The notes beneath the pieces are model-generated. The model was not told where the DNA came from. It did not search any database and saw only the letters and a list, made by a program, of their open reading frames with translations. Source: Tsukamurella paurometabola DSM 20162 (GTDB lineage Bacteria > Actinomycetota > Actinomycetes > Mycobacteriales > Mycobacteriaceae). Taken from it: DNA of 64,000 nucleotides. The stretch covers positions 4,315,919 through 4,379,918 of the forward strand of contig NC_014158.1 in NCBI RefSeq assembly GCF_000092225.1. Reading direction: 5' to 3'. Numbering within the stretch: position 1 is the first letter of the stretch; every line of letters begins with the position of its first letter. This document shows, in pieces, positions 35,716 through 46,000 of the stretch. The position numbers and the translations under genes are program-made.

Positions 35716-37041
35716 GTGACAGTGAGCGGTCCGGGGTCGGACCCGCAGCCCCAGCAGGCGGCGTGGCGCACCTTCCGCGACCTCCCCGATCTGCTGCGGC
35801 TGCTCGGCGTCCGGTTGCTGAGCCAGTACGCCGAAGGCCTGTTCCAGGCGGCCCTGGGCAGCGCGATCGTCTTCAACCCGCAGCGCGGAGCGTCGCCCGC
35901 GGCGATCGCGGCCGGGCTCGCCGTACTGCTCCTGCCGTACTCCGCCGTCGGGCCGTTCGCCGGCGCGTTGCTCGACCGGTGGGACCGGCGCCGGGTTTTC
36001 ATCGTCGCGAATCTGATCCGCGCCGCGCTCATCGTGGTGTGCGCGGCGATCCTCGCATCGGGCGCCGGGGAGACGCCGATCTTCATCGTCGCGCTCATCG
36101 TCGGCGGCGCCGGACGCTTCGTGGCCTCCGGCCTGTCCGCATCGCTACCGCACGTCGTCGACCGCGACCAGCTGGTCGCGATGAACTCGGTGACCACCAC
36201 CCTCGGCGCGGGCGCCACCGCACTGGGCGCCTCGACCGCCGTAGGACTGCGCGCGATCTTCGGCCCCGACGATGAGGGCAGTGCCGCCGTACTCGGCTGC
36301 GCAGCCCTGATCGCCGTGGCCGGCGCGGCGCTCGCCTCCCGCTTCCCGGCCGGCGTACTGGGGCCCGACCACGACCCCGCGCTGCCCGCCGAGCGGACCT
36401 CCGCGTTCCACGACCTCGTCACCGGCCTCGCGCACGGCGCGGTCGCGGCCTGGCGCGCACCGTCGGTCACTGCGGCCCTGACCGGAATGGGCGCGCACCG
36501 CACCGTCTTCGGGTTCAACACGATGATGCTGCTCCTGCTGACCCGGCACCACTTCACCGACGGCACCCTGGGCCTGGCCGGCTTCGGCGCCGTGGCCGGT
36601 GCCACCGCCCTCGGTATGTTCGCCGCCGCGGTGATCATCCCGTTCGCGGTCGCCAAGGCGGGCCGGCGCATCACGGTGGTGGGAGCCCTGGCGATCGCCT
36701 GCCTCACCCAACTGACGGTGCTCACGCTCAACTTCGCCGTGCTGGTGTGCGCGGCTGCGGTACTCGGCCTGGCGGGGCAGGTGGTGAAGCTCTCCGCCGA
36801 CGCAGCCATGCAGATGGACGTGCCCGACGAGCGCCGCGGCCAGGTCTTCGCCTTTCAGGACGCACTGTTCAATGTGACCTTCGTGGCCGCCGTCGCCTTC
36901 GCCGCCGCTGTGGTCCCGTACGACGGTGCCAGCCGACCGCTCGCCCTCTTCGGGGCCGTGCTCTACGCGGTGGCCGTGGTGGTGGTGCTGGCCCTGTACC
37001 GGCGGACGGGAACCGAGGTCCCGGCCGGCGCGTCCAATTGA
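35716..37041 (+). CDS. MFS transporter
   Basis: 441 residues, 12 hydrophobic segments. The N-tail has an amphipathic LRLLGVRLLSQYAEGLFQAALGS entry, then GPFAGALLDRWDRRRVFIVANL (loop 2-3 motif of MFS drug/H+ antiporters). Likely the ortholog of Rv0037c, which also adjoins the YqgE gene divergently. The substrate is unknown. GTG 35716 is 6 nt after TATCGT (35704-35709), suggesting a leaderless message. The next gene starts 1 bp after its stop. Confidence 0.85.
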   Translation: MTVSGPGSDPQPQQAAWRTFRDLPDLLRLLGVRLLSQYAEGLFQAALGSAIVFNPQRGASPAAIAAGLAVLLLPYSAVGPFAGALLDRWDRRRVFIVANLIRAALIVVCAAILASGAGETPIFIVALIVGGAGRFVASGLSASLPHVVDRDQLVAMNSVTTTLGAGATALGASTAVGLRAIFGPDDEGSAAVLGCAALIAVAGAALASRFPAGVLGPDHDPALPAERTSAFHDLVTGLAHGAVAAWRAPSVTAALTGMGAHRTVFGFNTMMLLLLTRHHFTDGTLGLAGFGAVAGATALGMFAAAVIIPFAVAKAGRRITVVGALAIACLTQLTVLTLNFAVLVCAAAVLGLAGQVVKLSADAAMQMDVPDERRGQVFAFQDALFNVTFVAAVAFAAAVVPYDGASRPLALFGAVLYAVAVVVVLALYRRTGTEVPAGASN

Positions 37042-37042
37042 T

Positions 37043-37564
37043 GTGGGAGACGACGGCGCGATCGAATACTGGTTCGGCCTCGGCGACGGCCAGGTGAGCA
37101 CCTGGCGCTCGCCCGCTCTCGACGGTGCCGTGCTGCTCGACTTCGACGGTGATGCCCGCGCGGACGACACCCTGCTGGACCTCGACGCGGACGGTCGCGC
37201 CGATATCGCCGCCCTCGACCTCGACGACGACGGGACGGCGGAGAGCCGGTTCCGAGACGACGGCAGCGGGCTGTGGGCGCAGCGGGAAGCGAGCGCACCG
37301 TCGCGCTGCGCGGCCCCGGAGGCGGCCACCCCGGCCGCTCCGGCACCCGCACCGCCGCAGACCCCGGCGCACGACCCGGACGGGCCGGTGCAGCCGGTCA
37401 CGCCGGTGCCCGCCGAACCCGGACAGGCGCCGCGGCAGGCGGTGGTCGACGAGGACGGGGACGGCACCCCGGACGTGCTGCTGTTCGATACCGACGGAGA
37501 CGGCACCGCCGACGGCGCAGTCGATGTACGCCACACCGAAGACGGCATGTCGCTTCCCGCATGA
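37043..37564 (+). CDS. Cytosolic protein with Asp-rich (DxDxDG) repeats
   Basis: 173 residues, family not recognised. It contains two clusters of calcium-loop-like repeats: DFDGDARADDTLLDLDADG with DLDDDGT in the N-half, and DEDGDGTPDVLLFDTDGDGT in the C-half. A ~60-residue Ala/Pro-rich linker separates them. The repeats resemble thrombospondin type 3 or EF-hand-like loops, yet no signal peptide is present, which is odd for such modules. GTG 37043 begins 1 bp after the MFS stop (TGATGTG), so translation is probably coupled. Function unknown. Confidence 0.65.
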   Translation: MGDDGAIEYWFGLGDGQVSTWRSPALDGAVLLDFDGDARADDTLLDLDADGRADIAALDLDDDGTAESRFRDDGSGLWAQREASAPSRCAAPEAATPAAPAPAPPQTPAHDPDGPVQPVTPVPAEPGQAPRQAVVDEDGDGTPDVLLFDTDGDGTADGAVDVRHTEDGMSLPA

Positions 37565-37583
37565 CCGGCGTACTGTGGCGGGC

Positions 37584-38081
37584 ATGAAGCGGACGATTCG
37601 GATCGGCGGCGCAGCCGCGACGGTACTCGCGCTGCTCAGCGCCATCATCGCGGGCGGCGGCACCGCAGCGGCAGCCCCGCAGCCGGATGACACCGTGATC
37701 GTGGACGTGACGAACACGGTGTTCCTGGTGCCCACGCCGCCGCAGCGCGTGAAGGTCTACGCCGACGGCCGGATCATCACCAACGGGGACTCGCCCAGCG
37801 GTCTGGTACAGCTCCGCGGAAGCCGCACCGACGTCGCCGATCTTCGTGCCATCGCCGAGGGCGTGCTGCGCAACCGACCCGCCGTGGACACCACGTCGAA
37901 GATCTTCGACGGTTCGGCCGTGAATGCCACCGTGCGAACCGCCGACGGCACCGTACTGCGGGCGAACCTCGACAACCCCGAGCCCCGCGGCTGGCCCGCG
38001 CTCGGCAACCTCACCTACGACCTGCGCAAACGGATCTTCCCGATCCCGGGCGAGCGCGCCCCGTACGTCGAGAAGCGCTAA
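37584..38081 (+). CDS. Small secreted protein, unknown function
   Basis: 165 residues with a Sec signal peptide (KRTIRIGG, then ATVLALLSAIIAGG, cleavage likely at AAA-AP near residue 34). The mature ~130 residues are beta-rich (TVIVDVTNTVFLV, RVKVYADGRIIT, LVQLRG) with no Cys. Family not recognised. ATG 37584 is 7 nt after TACTGT (37571-37576), pointing to its own leaderless promoter. Its TAA stop abuts the TAA stop of convergent pcnA with zero bases between (TAATTA). Confidence 0.75.
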   Translation: MKRTIRIGGAAATVLALLSAIIAGGGTAAAAPQPDDTVIVDVTNTVFLVPTPPQRVKVYADGRIITNGDSPSGLVQLRGSRTDVADLRAIAEGVLRNRPAVDTTSKIFDGSAVNATVRTADGTVLRANLDNPEPRGWPALGNLTYDLRKRIFPIPGERAPYVEKR

Positions 38082-39542
38082 TTACGAGCCCTGCTGCGCG
38101 GCCCACCATTTCGCGAGTTCGGCCTCGGCCTCGTCGCGGTCCATCGGCCCCCGGTCCAGGCGCAACTCCTTGAGATACTTCCACGCGGCGCCCACCTGCG
38201 GCCCGGGCGGAAGGCCCAGCAACTCCATGATCGCGTTGCCGTCCAGGTCGGGCCGCACCCGCGCCAGGTCCTCCTGCGCGGCGATCTTCGCGATCCGCTC
38301 CTCCAAGCCGTCATAGGTTGCCTGCAGGCGCGCGGCGCGGCGCTTGTTCCGGGTGGTGCAGTCCGCCCGCACCAGTTTGTGCAACCGGGGCAGGAGCGGC
38401 CCCGCGTCAGTGGCGTACCGGCGCACCGCCGAATCGGTCCACTGTCCGTCGCCGTAGCCGTGGAATCGGAGATGCAGGAAGACCAGCTGCGCGACGTCCT
38501 CGATCACCGACTTCGGGTACGCCAGGGCCCGCATCCGCTTGCGCACCATCTTCGCGCCCACCACCTCGTGGTGATGGAAGGAGACGCCGCCGTTCGGCTC
38601 GTGCCGGCGGGTGGCCGGTTTGCCGATGTCGTGCAGCAGCGCCGCCCACCGCAGGATCAGGTCGGGGTCGGACTCCTCGAGGTCGATGGCCTGCTGCAGC
38701 ACCGTCATCGAGTGCCAGAAGACGTCCTTGTGCTGATGGTGCTCGTCGATCGCGAGCTTCATGCCGGGGATCTCGGGAATCACCCGCTCGGCGAGCCCGG
38801 TGTCGACCAGCAGCACGATCCCGTCGACGGGATGCTCGCCCAGGATGAGCTTGTCCAGCTCGGCCCGCACCCGCTCGGCGGTGATCCGGTCGATCTCGGG
38901 CGCCATGTCGGTCATCGCGCGCTGCACCCGCGCAGCGACGGCGAAGCCGAGCTGGGAGACGAAGCGGGCGGCGCGGAGCATGCGCAGTGGATCGTCGGAG
39001 AAGGACTCCTCGGGCGTCGCGGGCGTGTCGATCACGCCGGCGAGCAGCGCGTCGAGGCCGTTCAGCGGATCCTGGAAGTCCTCGGCGCCGTCGCGGCCGA
39101 TCCGCACCGCCATCGCATTGATGGTGAAGTCGCGGCGCACCAGATCGTCGCGCAGGTTCTCACCGAACTTCACGACGGGGTTCCGGGTGACGCGGTCGTA
39201 GGCCTCGGCCCGGTAGGTGGTGATCTCGATCTGCTGATCGTGGAAGGCGGCGCTCACGGTGCCGAATTCGATACCGGTGTCCCACATCGCGTCCGCCCAG
39301 CCGCGTAGCAACGCCTGCACCTGCTCCGGGCGGGCGTCGGTGGTGAAATCCAGATCGCTGGTGAGACGGCCGAGCAGCGCGTCCCGCACCGACCCGCCCA
39401 CCAGGTACAGCTCATGACCCGCGTCGGCGAACCGGGTTCCCAGCGGCACCAACACATCGGAGAGTTCACGCAGGGAGATGTGCGCGGCCGCGAGCAGCCT
39501 GGTCCGGCGCTCGGCGCGCGCGTCGGAAGTCGAATCGGTCAC
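38082..39542 (-). CDS. pcnA: CCA tRNA nucleotidyltransferase
   Basis: Adds or repairs the 3' CCA of tRNAs. 486 residues. Nucleotidyltransferase head: YLVGGSVRDALLGR and DLDFTTDA (metal-binding DxD), then RRDFTINAMA and LRMLRAARF. It also carries an HD domain (RWAALLHDIGKPATR with HHHEVVGAKM upstream), typical of class II enzymes with HD phosphohydrolase. GTG 39542 gives MTDSTSD and has a G-run upstream; the open frame 89 codons further is Arg/Pro-rich and overlaps the divergent nudix promoter. Ortholog of Rv3907c, next to the nudix gene as here. Confidence 0.95.
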   Translation of the reverse strand: MTDSTSDARAERRTRLLAAAHISLRELSDVLVPLGTRFADAGHELYLVGGSVRDALLGRLTSDLDFTTDARPEQVQALLRGWADAMWDTGIEFGTVSAAFHDQQIEITTYRAEAYDRVTRNPVVKFGENLRDDLVRRDFTINAMAVRIGRDGAEDFQDPLNGLDALLAGVIDTPATPEESFSDDPLRMLRAARFVSQLGFAVAARVQRAMTDMAPEIDRITAERVRAELDKLILGEHPVDGIVLLVDTGLAERVIPEIPGMKLAIDEHHQHKDVFWHSMTVLQQAIDLEESDPDLILRWAALLHDIGKPATRRHEPNGGVSFHHHEVVGAKMVRKRMRALAYPKSVIEDVAQLVFLHLRFHGYGDGQWTDSAVRRYATDAGPLLPRLHKLVRADCTTRNKRRAARLQATYDGLEERIAKIAAQEDLARVRPDLDGNAIMELLGLPPGPQVGAAWKYLKELRLDRGPMDRDEAEAELAKWWAAQQGS

Positions 39543-39660
39543 GACCCCCCAGTCTACGGCGCTGCGAGCACCCCGCCGAAAGCGCCCGCCGAGGCGAACA
39601 CCGTCCGGCCAAAACAGCGGCGTGGCGTTCGCGACGTCAACCGGCCAGTAGCATCGGGGG

Positions 39661-40569
39661 GTGACCTCCGCAGAATCCGCCGACACCCCGGGACGCCCGC
39701 AGCGCCCGGGTGCCGCCGGCGACTCTGCAGGCGGCGGGGCCCCCCGGCCGCGGCGCCGGCGTCGCCGCGGCGGCCGCGGGCGCTCCCGCGCGCAACTGTC
39801 CGCGGTCACCGATCAGGCCCCCGACACGCAGGCACCTGCGGCACCGTCGGACCCCGAGCAGAAACCGCGTTCCGGGCGCACCGATAGCTCCCCGAAACAG
39901 AAGCGGACCGCCGGGCAACGCAATCGCACCCGTCCCGACCAGCGCGTTCGCACGGTCCGCGAGACCTCTGCGGGCGGTCTGGTCGTGGCCGGGCTGGACG
40001 GAACGGGCGACGACCTGCGGGCCGCACTGATCGGCCGCGTCGACCGCCGCGGGCGCACGCTGTGGTCGCTGCCCAAGGGGCACATCGAGGTGGGCGAGAC
40101 CGCCGAGGTGACCGCCATCCGGGAGATCGCCGAGGAGACCGGACTCACCGGCTCCGTACTCGCGCCGATCGGCAAGATCGACTACTGGTTCGCGGTCGAG
40201 GGCCGTCGCGTGCACAAGACCGTGCATCACTTCCTCCTGTCCTGGGAGAGCGGCGATCTCTCGGCCGAGGACTACGAGGTGTCCGAGGTGGCCTGGGTTC
40301 CGCTCGCCGAGCTGAGTTCGCGCCTGACCTACTCCGACGAGCGCAAGCTGGTCGCCGCCGCGCGCACCGTGATCAGCGATCTCACCGCCGACCCGGACGA
40401 GCTGGCGGCCCGCGTCGCCGCCGCGCCGCGCAGCGAGCCCTCCGCGTACGAGCGCGCGGCCGCCGAGCGCAACGCCGTCCGCAACGATCCCCCGAAGCCC
40501 CGCCGGCGCCGCGGCGGTCGACGGTCCCGGGGCCGGCGCGGCAGCGGAGGCGGGAGCGGACAGACGTGA
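39661..40569 (+). CDS. Nudix hydrolase (MutT4-like)
   Basis: 302 residues. A ~95-residue Arg/Pro-rich basic N-tail precedes the nudix domain. The nudix box runs from [10 protein letters not shown] to REIAEETGL (about residues 140-162), with both the Glu pair and the Arg intact. The C-tail is again Arg/Gly-rich, suggesting nucleic-acid binding. Equivalent to Rv3908 between pcnA and the DUF6049 gene in M. tuberculosis. The substrate is uncertain (nucleoside triphosphates, dinucleotides or capped RNA). GTG 39661 lies 6 nt after TAGCAT (39649-39654). It overlaps the next gene (GTGA). Confidence 0.9.
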   Translation: MTSAESADTPGRPQRPGAAGDSAGGGAPRPRRRRRRGGRGRSRAQLSAVTDQAPDTQAPAAPSDPEQKPRSGRTDSSPKQKRTAGQRNRTRPDQRVRTVRETSAGGLVVAGLDGTGDDLRAALIGRVDRRGRTLWSLPKGHIEVGETAEVTAIREIAEETGLTGSVLAPIGKIDYWFAVEGRRVHKTVHHFLLSWESGDLSAEDYEVSEVAWVPLAELSSRLTYSDERKLVAAARTVISDLTADPDELAARVAAAPRSEPSAYERAAAERNAVRNDPPKPRRRRGGRRSRGRRGSGGGSGQT

Positions 40570-43061
40570 TCCGGTCGGCCCGCCTCCTGTGCGTGCTGAC
40601 GCTGCTGGTCGCGATGAGCGGCCTCGCCGCCCCGAGCCGGGCAGGCATGCCCGACGCGCAATTCGTCCGGATCGCGATCGCCGAGATCACCCCGCAGGTG
40701 ACCGCCGACTCTCCGAACGATGTGACGGTGCGCGGCACCATCACCAACTTCGGTGACCGCGATGTCAGTGACCTGGAGGTGCGGGTGCAGCGCGCCCCGG
40801 CGATCGCCGCCTCGTCGCAGTTGCGCAGTGACCTGGTCGCCGATAACAACGTCTACGACACGATGGGCCGGTTCCAGCCGGTGGCCTCGGTGCTCAAGCC
40901 CGGGCAGAAGTCCGAGTTCACGCTCACCATCCCGGTCCGCAGGGACCGCACCACCACCGGCCCCACCCTCGCGATCGACCGGCCGGGGGTGTACCCGCTC
41001 CTGGTCAACGTGAATGGTAAACCCGCGTACGGCGGCGTCGCCCGGCTCGACGATTCGCGCACCATGCTGCCCGTGCTCGCGCTCCCGGACACCGACGGTG
41101 CCGGCGGCTCGCCGGCGGACGGCGAGCTCGACAAGCCGGTCACCAACTCGCCGGCGCAGATGACGGTGCTCTGGCCGCTCGCCGACAATCCCAAGCTCGC
41201 CGGCGGTGTCCCGGGCGGTGGCGACGCGCCGGTCCGACTGGTCGACGATGCACTCGCCGGTTCGCTTGCGGCAGGCGGACGGCTCGACGGCCTGCTGGCC
41301 GCGTACGAACAGGCCACACGTGGCCCCGATCCCCGGCACACCGCGATGCGCGCGGGCTCCTGCCTGGCGATCGACCCCGACCTGCTGGTCACCGTGCAGG
41401 CGATGACGGGGCCGTACCGGGTGAGCCGCAATCCGGCGGATCCGCGAGGCCCGACCACGGCCGGGACCGGATCCGACGAGGCATCGGCGTGGCTCGCCCG
41501 GCTGCGCCAGGTGGCCGAGGACTCGTGCGTGGTGGCACTGCCGTTCGGCCAGGTCGACCTGGAGGCCCTGGGCCGTTCCGGTGAGCCCTCGCTGCAACGG
41601 GCGGCGCTGGGCAACTCCGCCGACGTGATCGATTCGGTGCTCGGGGTGAAGTCGGTGCGGGGCGTCACGCTGCCCACCTCCGGGCTGCTTCTGGGCGACG
41701 GTGCGCGACAGTCCGTGGCGTCCGATAACTCGGCCGCCGTGGTGGCCGCGACGGCCGTCGGCGCCCCCGCGCGGGGCCGCGCGAGCGCGAACGGCATCGT
41801 CCCGGTGGGACAGGGGATCGGGGCCGCGCTGTTCGACCCGTACGTGACCACGGCGCTGGCCGCGCTCGGCGGGACCAACGGCAACGCGGAACGCGGTGTG
41901 AGCCCCGGCGCGGCCGGATCGACACCGCAGTCGGTGACCTTCGACCTCGACCAGGAGTCCGAGGTGTCCCGCCGGCAGGCCGCGGTGGGCGCCGTCACCG
42001 CCGCAGCGCTCGACCCCACCCAGCGCTACGCGCCGCCGAACGGCTGGGCCGCCACCACGGCAACCGACCCGGTCGCCACGGTCACCGGCCGCGCCTCGTT
42101 GATCGTGCCGCCCCAGGTGTGGGCCGCCGGCCCGGACGACGCCAAGGCCATCCTGGATGCGGCGTCGTCACTGTTCACAGCCGGTATCGCCGGCCCGCGC
42201 ACGTTCCGGGACGTGGTGGCCTCGGCCCAGTCCGCGGGGCGCGACCCGGCATCGGCCGCCGATCCCTGGACGCTGCGGCAGCCGACCGGCACCGTCGCTT
42301 CCCGGGTGCCCGACCGGATCGTGACCGACGCCGCCGACCACGTCCGTCAGGTGGACCGGCTCGGCGCGGCCCTGATGCCGCTGCCGAAGACCCCGCTCAC
42401 GCCACGGGTGTACACCTCGCCGCTGCGCGAGGACGCGGTGCGGGCGCTGCGCTGGTCGCCCGCGCGCGCGGCGGTCGACGGTGACGCCACCATCCGGATG
42501 ACCGCCGCACGGGCCTCGCTGTCGGCGCAGCTGTCATCGGTGAACATCTTGTCGCCGGGCGGCACCTACACGCTGGCCTCCGATAAGTCGCCGCTGTTGC
42601 TGGCCGCCCGCAACGATCTGCCGTTGCCGATCCGAACGGTGATCAAGGTGGGCGCTCCGGACGGGTTCGCGATCGATGCCTCCGAAGTGCAGGAGCTACC
42701 GGCCCGCGGGACGCGGCAGATCGAGCTTCCCACCACCGCGAACGACTCCCGGCAGGTGGCGGTGCAACTCTCGCTCCGGACCACCAGCGATATGCCGCTG
42801 GGCGAGCCGATCCAGATCTCCGTGCACTCGAACGCGTACGGCCGGCCCCTGTTCTGGATCACCTGCGCGGCGGGCGTGCTGCTGGTGCTGCTGTCGGGTC
42901 GCCGGCTGTGGCGCCGGTTCCGGGGCCGTCCCGACCGCGCGGACGCCGACCGGCCGCCCGCCGACGAGCACGAGCGGCGTCTGGCGAACAGTTACGCTGC
43001 ACACCGGAACCCCACCCCGCCGGAGCAGCCGTCCGGCACCCCGGACCCGAAGGACCCATGA
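40566..43061 (+). CDS. DUF6049 family secreted membrane-anchored protein
   Basis: 831 residues. N-terminal signal peptide ([20 protein letters not shown]); a large extracytoplasmic region with an early Ig-like domain ([21 protein letters not shown]); then a C-terminal helix ([14 protein letters not shown]) and a short basic cytoplasmic tail. Its place between the nudix gene and murJ is that of Rv3909 in M. tuberculosis, which is essential there by transposon data as I recall. A role with MurJ in cell-wall precursor handling is guessed from the fixed linkage and overlaps (GTGA with nudix, ATGA with murJ). Confidence 0.85.
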   Translation: MIRSARLLCVLTLLVAMSGLAAPSRAGMPDAQFVRIAIAEITPQVTADSPNDVTVRGTITNFGDRDVSDLEVRVQRAPAIAASSQLRSDLVADNNVYDTMGRFQPVASVLKPGQKSEFTLTIPVRRDRTTTGPTLAIDRPGVYPLLVNVNGKPAYGGVARLDDSRTMLPVLALPDTDGAGGSPADGELDKPVTNSPAQMTVLWPLADNPKLAGGVPGGGDAPVRLVDDALAGSLAAGGRLDGLLAAYEQATRGPDPRHTAMRAGSCLAIDPDLLVTVQAMTGPYRVSRNPADPRGPTTAGTGSDEASAWLARLRQVAEDSCVVALPFGQVDLEALGRSGEPSLQRAALGNSADVIDSVLGVKSVRGVTLPTSGLLLGDGARQSVASDNSAAVVAATAVGAPARGRASANGIVPVGQGIGAALFDPYVTTALAALGGTNGNAERGVSPGAAGSTPQSVTFDLDQESEVSRRQAAVGAVTAAALDPTQRYAPPNGWAATTATDPVATVTGRASLIVPPQVWAAGPDDAKAILDAASSLFTAGIAGPRTFRDVVASAQSAGRDPASAADPWTLRQPTGTVASRVPDRIVTDAADHVRQVDRLGAALMPLPKTPLTPRVYTSPLREDAVRALRWSPARAAVDGDATIRMTAARASLSAQLSSVNILSPGGTYTLASDKSPLLLAARNDLPLPIRTVIKVGAPDGFAIDASEVQELPARGTRQIELPTTANDSRQVAVQLSLRTTSDMPLGEPIQISVHSNAYGRPLFWITCAAGVLLVLLSGRRLWRRFRGRPDRADADRPPADEHERRLANSYAAHRNPTPPEQPSGTPDPKDP

Positions 43062-46000
43062 GTCGCGCCGAGCCTCGGCACATTCCGCCGCGCAAAGGCA
43101 CCGTCGCCACCGACGCCGGTGGCAGCGACGACGGTGGCACGTCGAGTCTGCTGCGTTCGACCGGCTCCGTCGCCATCGCCACTCTCACCTCACGCCTGAC
43201 CGGCTTCCTGCGGACGGTACTGCTGGCCGCGATCCTCGGCGGGGCCGTCTGGTCGTCGTTCACCGTCGCCAACCAGATGCCCCAGCAGGTCTCCGAGCTG
43301 GTGCTGGGCCAAGTGCTGGCGGCGCTGGTGATCCCGGTGCTGATCCGCGCCGAGATGGAGGACAAGGACCGCGGTCAGGCCTTCTTCGAGCGGCTGTTCA
43401 CCATGTCGCTGGTGATCCTCGGCGGGGCGCTGATCATCGCGATGCTGATCTCGCCGCTGCTGGTCGGCTGGCTGGTGGGCAAAGCCGACAGCCAGGTCAA
43501 CGCTCCGCTCACGCAGGCACTCGTCTATCTGCTGCTCCCGCAGCTGGTTTTCTACGGGCTGTCTGCGCTGTTCACGGCCGTGCTCAACACCCGCGCGGTG
43601 TTCCGGCCCGGTGCCTGGGCGCCGGTCGCGACCAACGTCATCCAGATCGGCACGCTGGTGCTGTTCTACCTGATGCCGGGCGAGCTCACCCTGAACCCGG
43701 TCGAGATGAGCGATCCCAAGCTCCTCGTCCTCGGGCTCGGAAGCACTCTCGGCGTGATCGTGCAGGCCTGTATCCAGCTGCCTGCACTGAAGCGCTCCGG
43801 CATCAAACTCCGGCTGCGTTGGGGTGTCGACGACCGGCTCAAGCACTTCGGCGGTATGGGCGTGGCGATCATCGCCTACGTCTTCATCTCGCTGCTCGGC
43901 TCGTACCTGGTGACCCCGGTCGCCGCGGCGGCCTCGGAGACGGGGCCCGGTGTTTACGCCAACGTCTGGCTGGTGTTGCAGCTGCCCTACGGTGTCCTCG
44001 GCGTCGCGCTGCTGACGGCCGTGATGCCGCGCCTGTCCCGGCATGCGGCGGAGGGGAACCGCACCGCCGTCGTCGACGACCTCTCGCTGGCCACCCGGAT
44101 CACCATGGTCGCGCTCGTCCCGGTCGTGGCTTTCGCCACCGCGTTCGGCCCGTCCATCGGGCGCGCACTGTTCAACTACGGCCAGATGTCCGTCGCCGAG
44201 GCCAACCACCTCGGTACGGCCATCTCGTTCGAGGCATTCGTCCTGATTCCCTACGCGATGGTGTTGATCCATCTTCGGGTGTTCTACGCCCAGGAGCGGC
44301 CCTGGACACCCACGTTCATCGTGCTCGCGATCACCGGGGTCAAGACCGGTCTGTCCTATCTGGTGCCGCAGTTCGTCGATGACGGCAACCGGGTGGTGGA
44401 GTTGCTCGGAACCGCGACCGGTCTCGCGTACGCGGCCGGAGCACTCGTGGGCTGGATCCTGCTCCGCCGGAATCTCGGCCGGATGCAGCTGACCAATGTG
44501 GCCCGCACCCTGCTCCAGACCACCGCGGTATCCGCCCTGGTCGTGGTCACCGTGTACGCGATCATGCACGTGAGTGTGCTGCAGAAGCTGGACAAGAGCG
44601 GACCGCTCGGCGCGCTGATCTACCTCGCCCTCGCGGGCGTGCTCTCCATGACGCTGATCTACGCGCTGCTGGCTCTGTGGCGTGTGCCGGACGTGCTGGC
44701 GATCCTGGCACCTCTGCGCCGCATCGCGGGCCGGTTCGTGCCCGCCCTGCGGCCGGCGGCACCGTCGGCGCCCGCACCCGCGCGCGAACCCGCCGAGGCG
44801 GTCACCGCCGAGTTCCGGCTCGAGGAACTCGAGCGCTTCGCCAGCCTCCGGCAGGAGGAGATCACCGCCCAGATGCCGAGGATCGCCGACGATATCGGCC
44901 TCCCGTATGCTGGCCAAAGCCATGTTCCCCGGCGGTCGGAGGCACGTGCCGACAATCCGACCACTGGTCTCAGGTACCGCAGAAGAGGAGCATTCGCAGT
45001 GACCGAGGACGACTCCGCACGCCCCACCGGACCCGCAGCCCCGGGCACCGGTCCGATGCCGCTGCCGTCCACCCCGCAGCCCGCCGCCGGGCAGCCCGGA
45101 GCGCCCGCGCCGATCGACGGATACGACGATGCGCCGCGCGGCCCCCAGCTGATCCCCGGTGCCGTTGTGGCCGGCGGCCGCTACCGGCTCACGGAGCATT
45201 ACGGCGGCATCCGCGGTCTCCAGTTCTGGCAGGCCCGCGATATCAACCTCGACCGCGATGTGGCACTCACCTTCGTCGACTCCGAACAGCGCGAGCCGGT
45301 GCCCGAGCGCGGCGCACAGATCAGTATGCGCGGCGAGGGCCCGCAGTCGATTCTCTCCCGCACGCTGCGCCTGGGCCGCGTGCATTCCAACGGCCTGGCC
45401 CGCGTGCTCGACGTGGTACGCGGTAGCTCCGGCGGCATCGTGGTCGCGGAGTGGATCCCCAGTTACTCCCTGGCCGACGTGGCCGGAACCCACCCGTCGG
45501 CGATCGCCGCCGCGAAGGCGGTGCGCTCACTCGCCAGCGCCGCCGAGGGCGCCCACCGGGCAGGTGCGGCGCTGTCGATCGACCATCCCGACCGGGTCCG
45601 GATCTCGCAGGACGGCAACGCCTTCCTGGCCTTCCCCGGCACCCTGGCCGATGCCACCAAGGAGTCGGATGTCCGCGGCCTCGGTGCGGTGCTCTACGCG
45701 CTGCTGCTGGAGAAGTGGCCGCTGGACGAGACCACGGGCCGCATCGTGACCACCGGCTCGGGCACCGTATCCGGCCTGCAGCAGGCCGACGCGGATGCCG
45801 CCGGTAACCCCGTCGAACCCCGGGATGCCAAGAGCGACATCCCGTTCGAGATCTCCGCCGTCGCCACCCGCACCCTCGAGGGCGGGCAGGGCATCCGCAC
45901 CGCGGCCACCGTGCAGCAGTTGTTGGATCAGGCCTCGGTGGTCGATGTGAAGACCGACCTGCTGGCCGCAGTGCGCGACGATGCGCCCGCCGCGGCCCGG

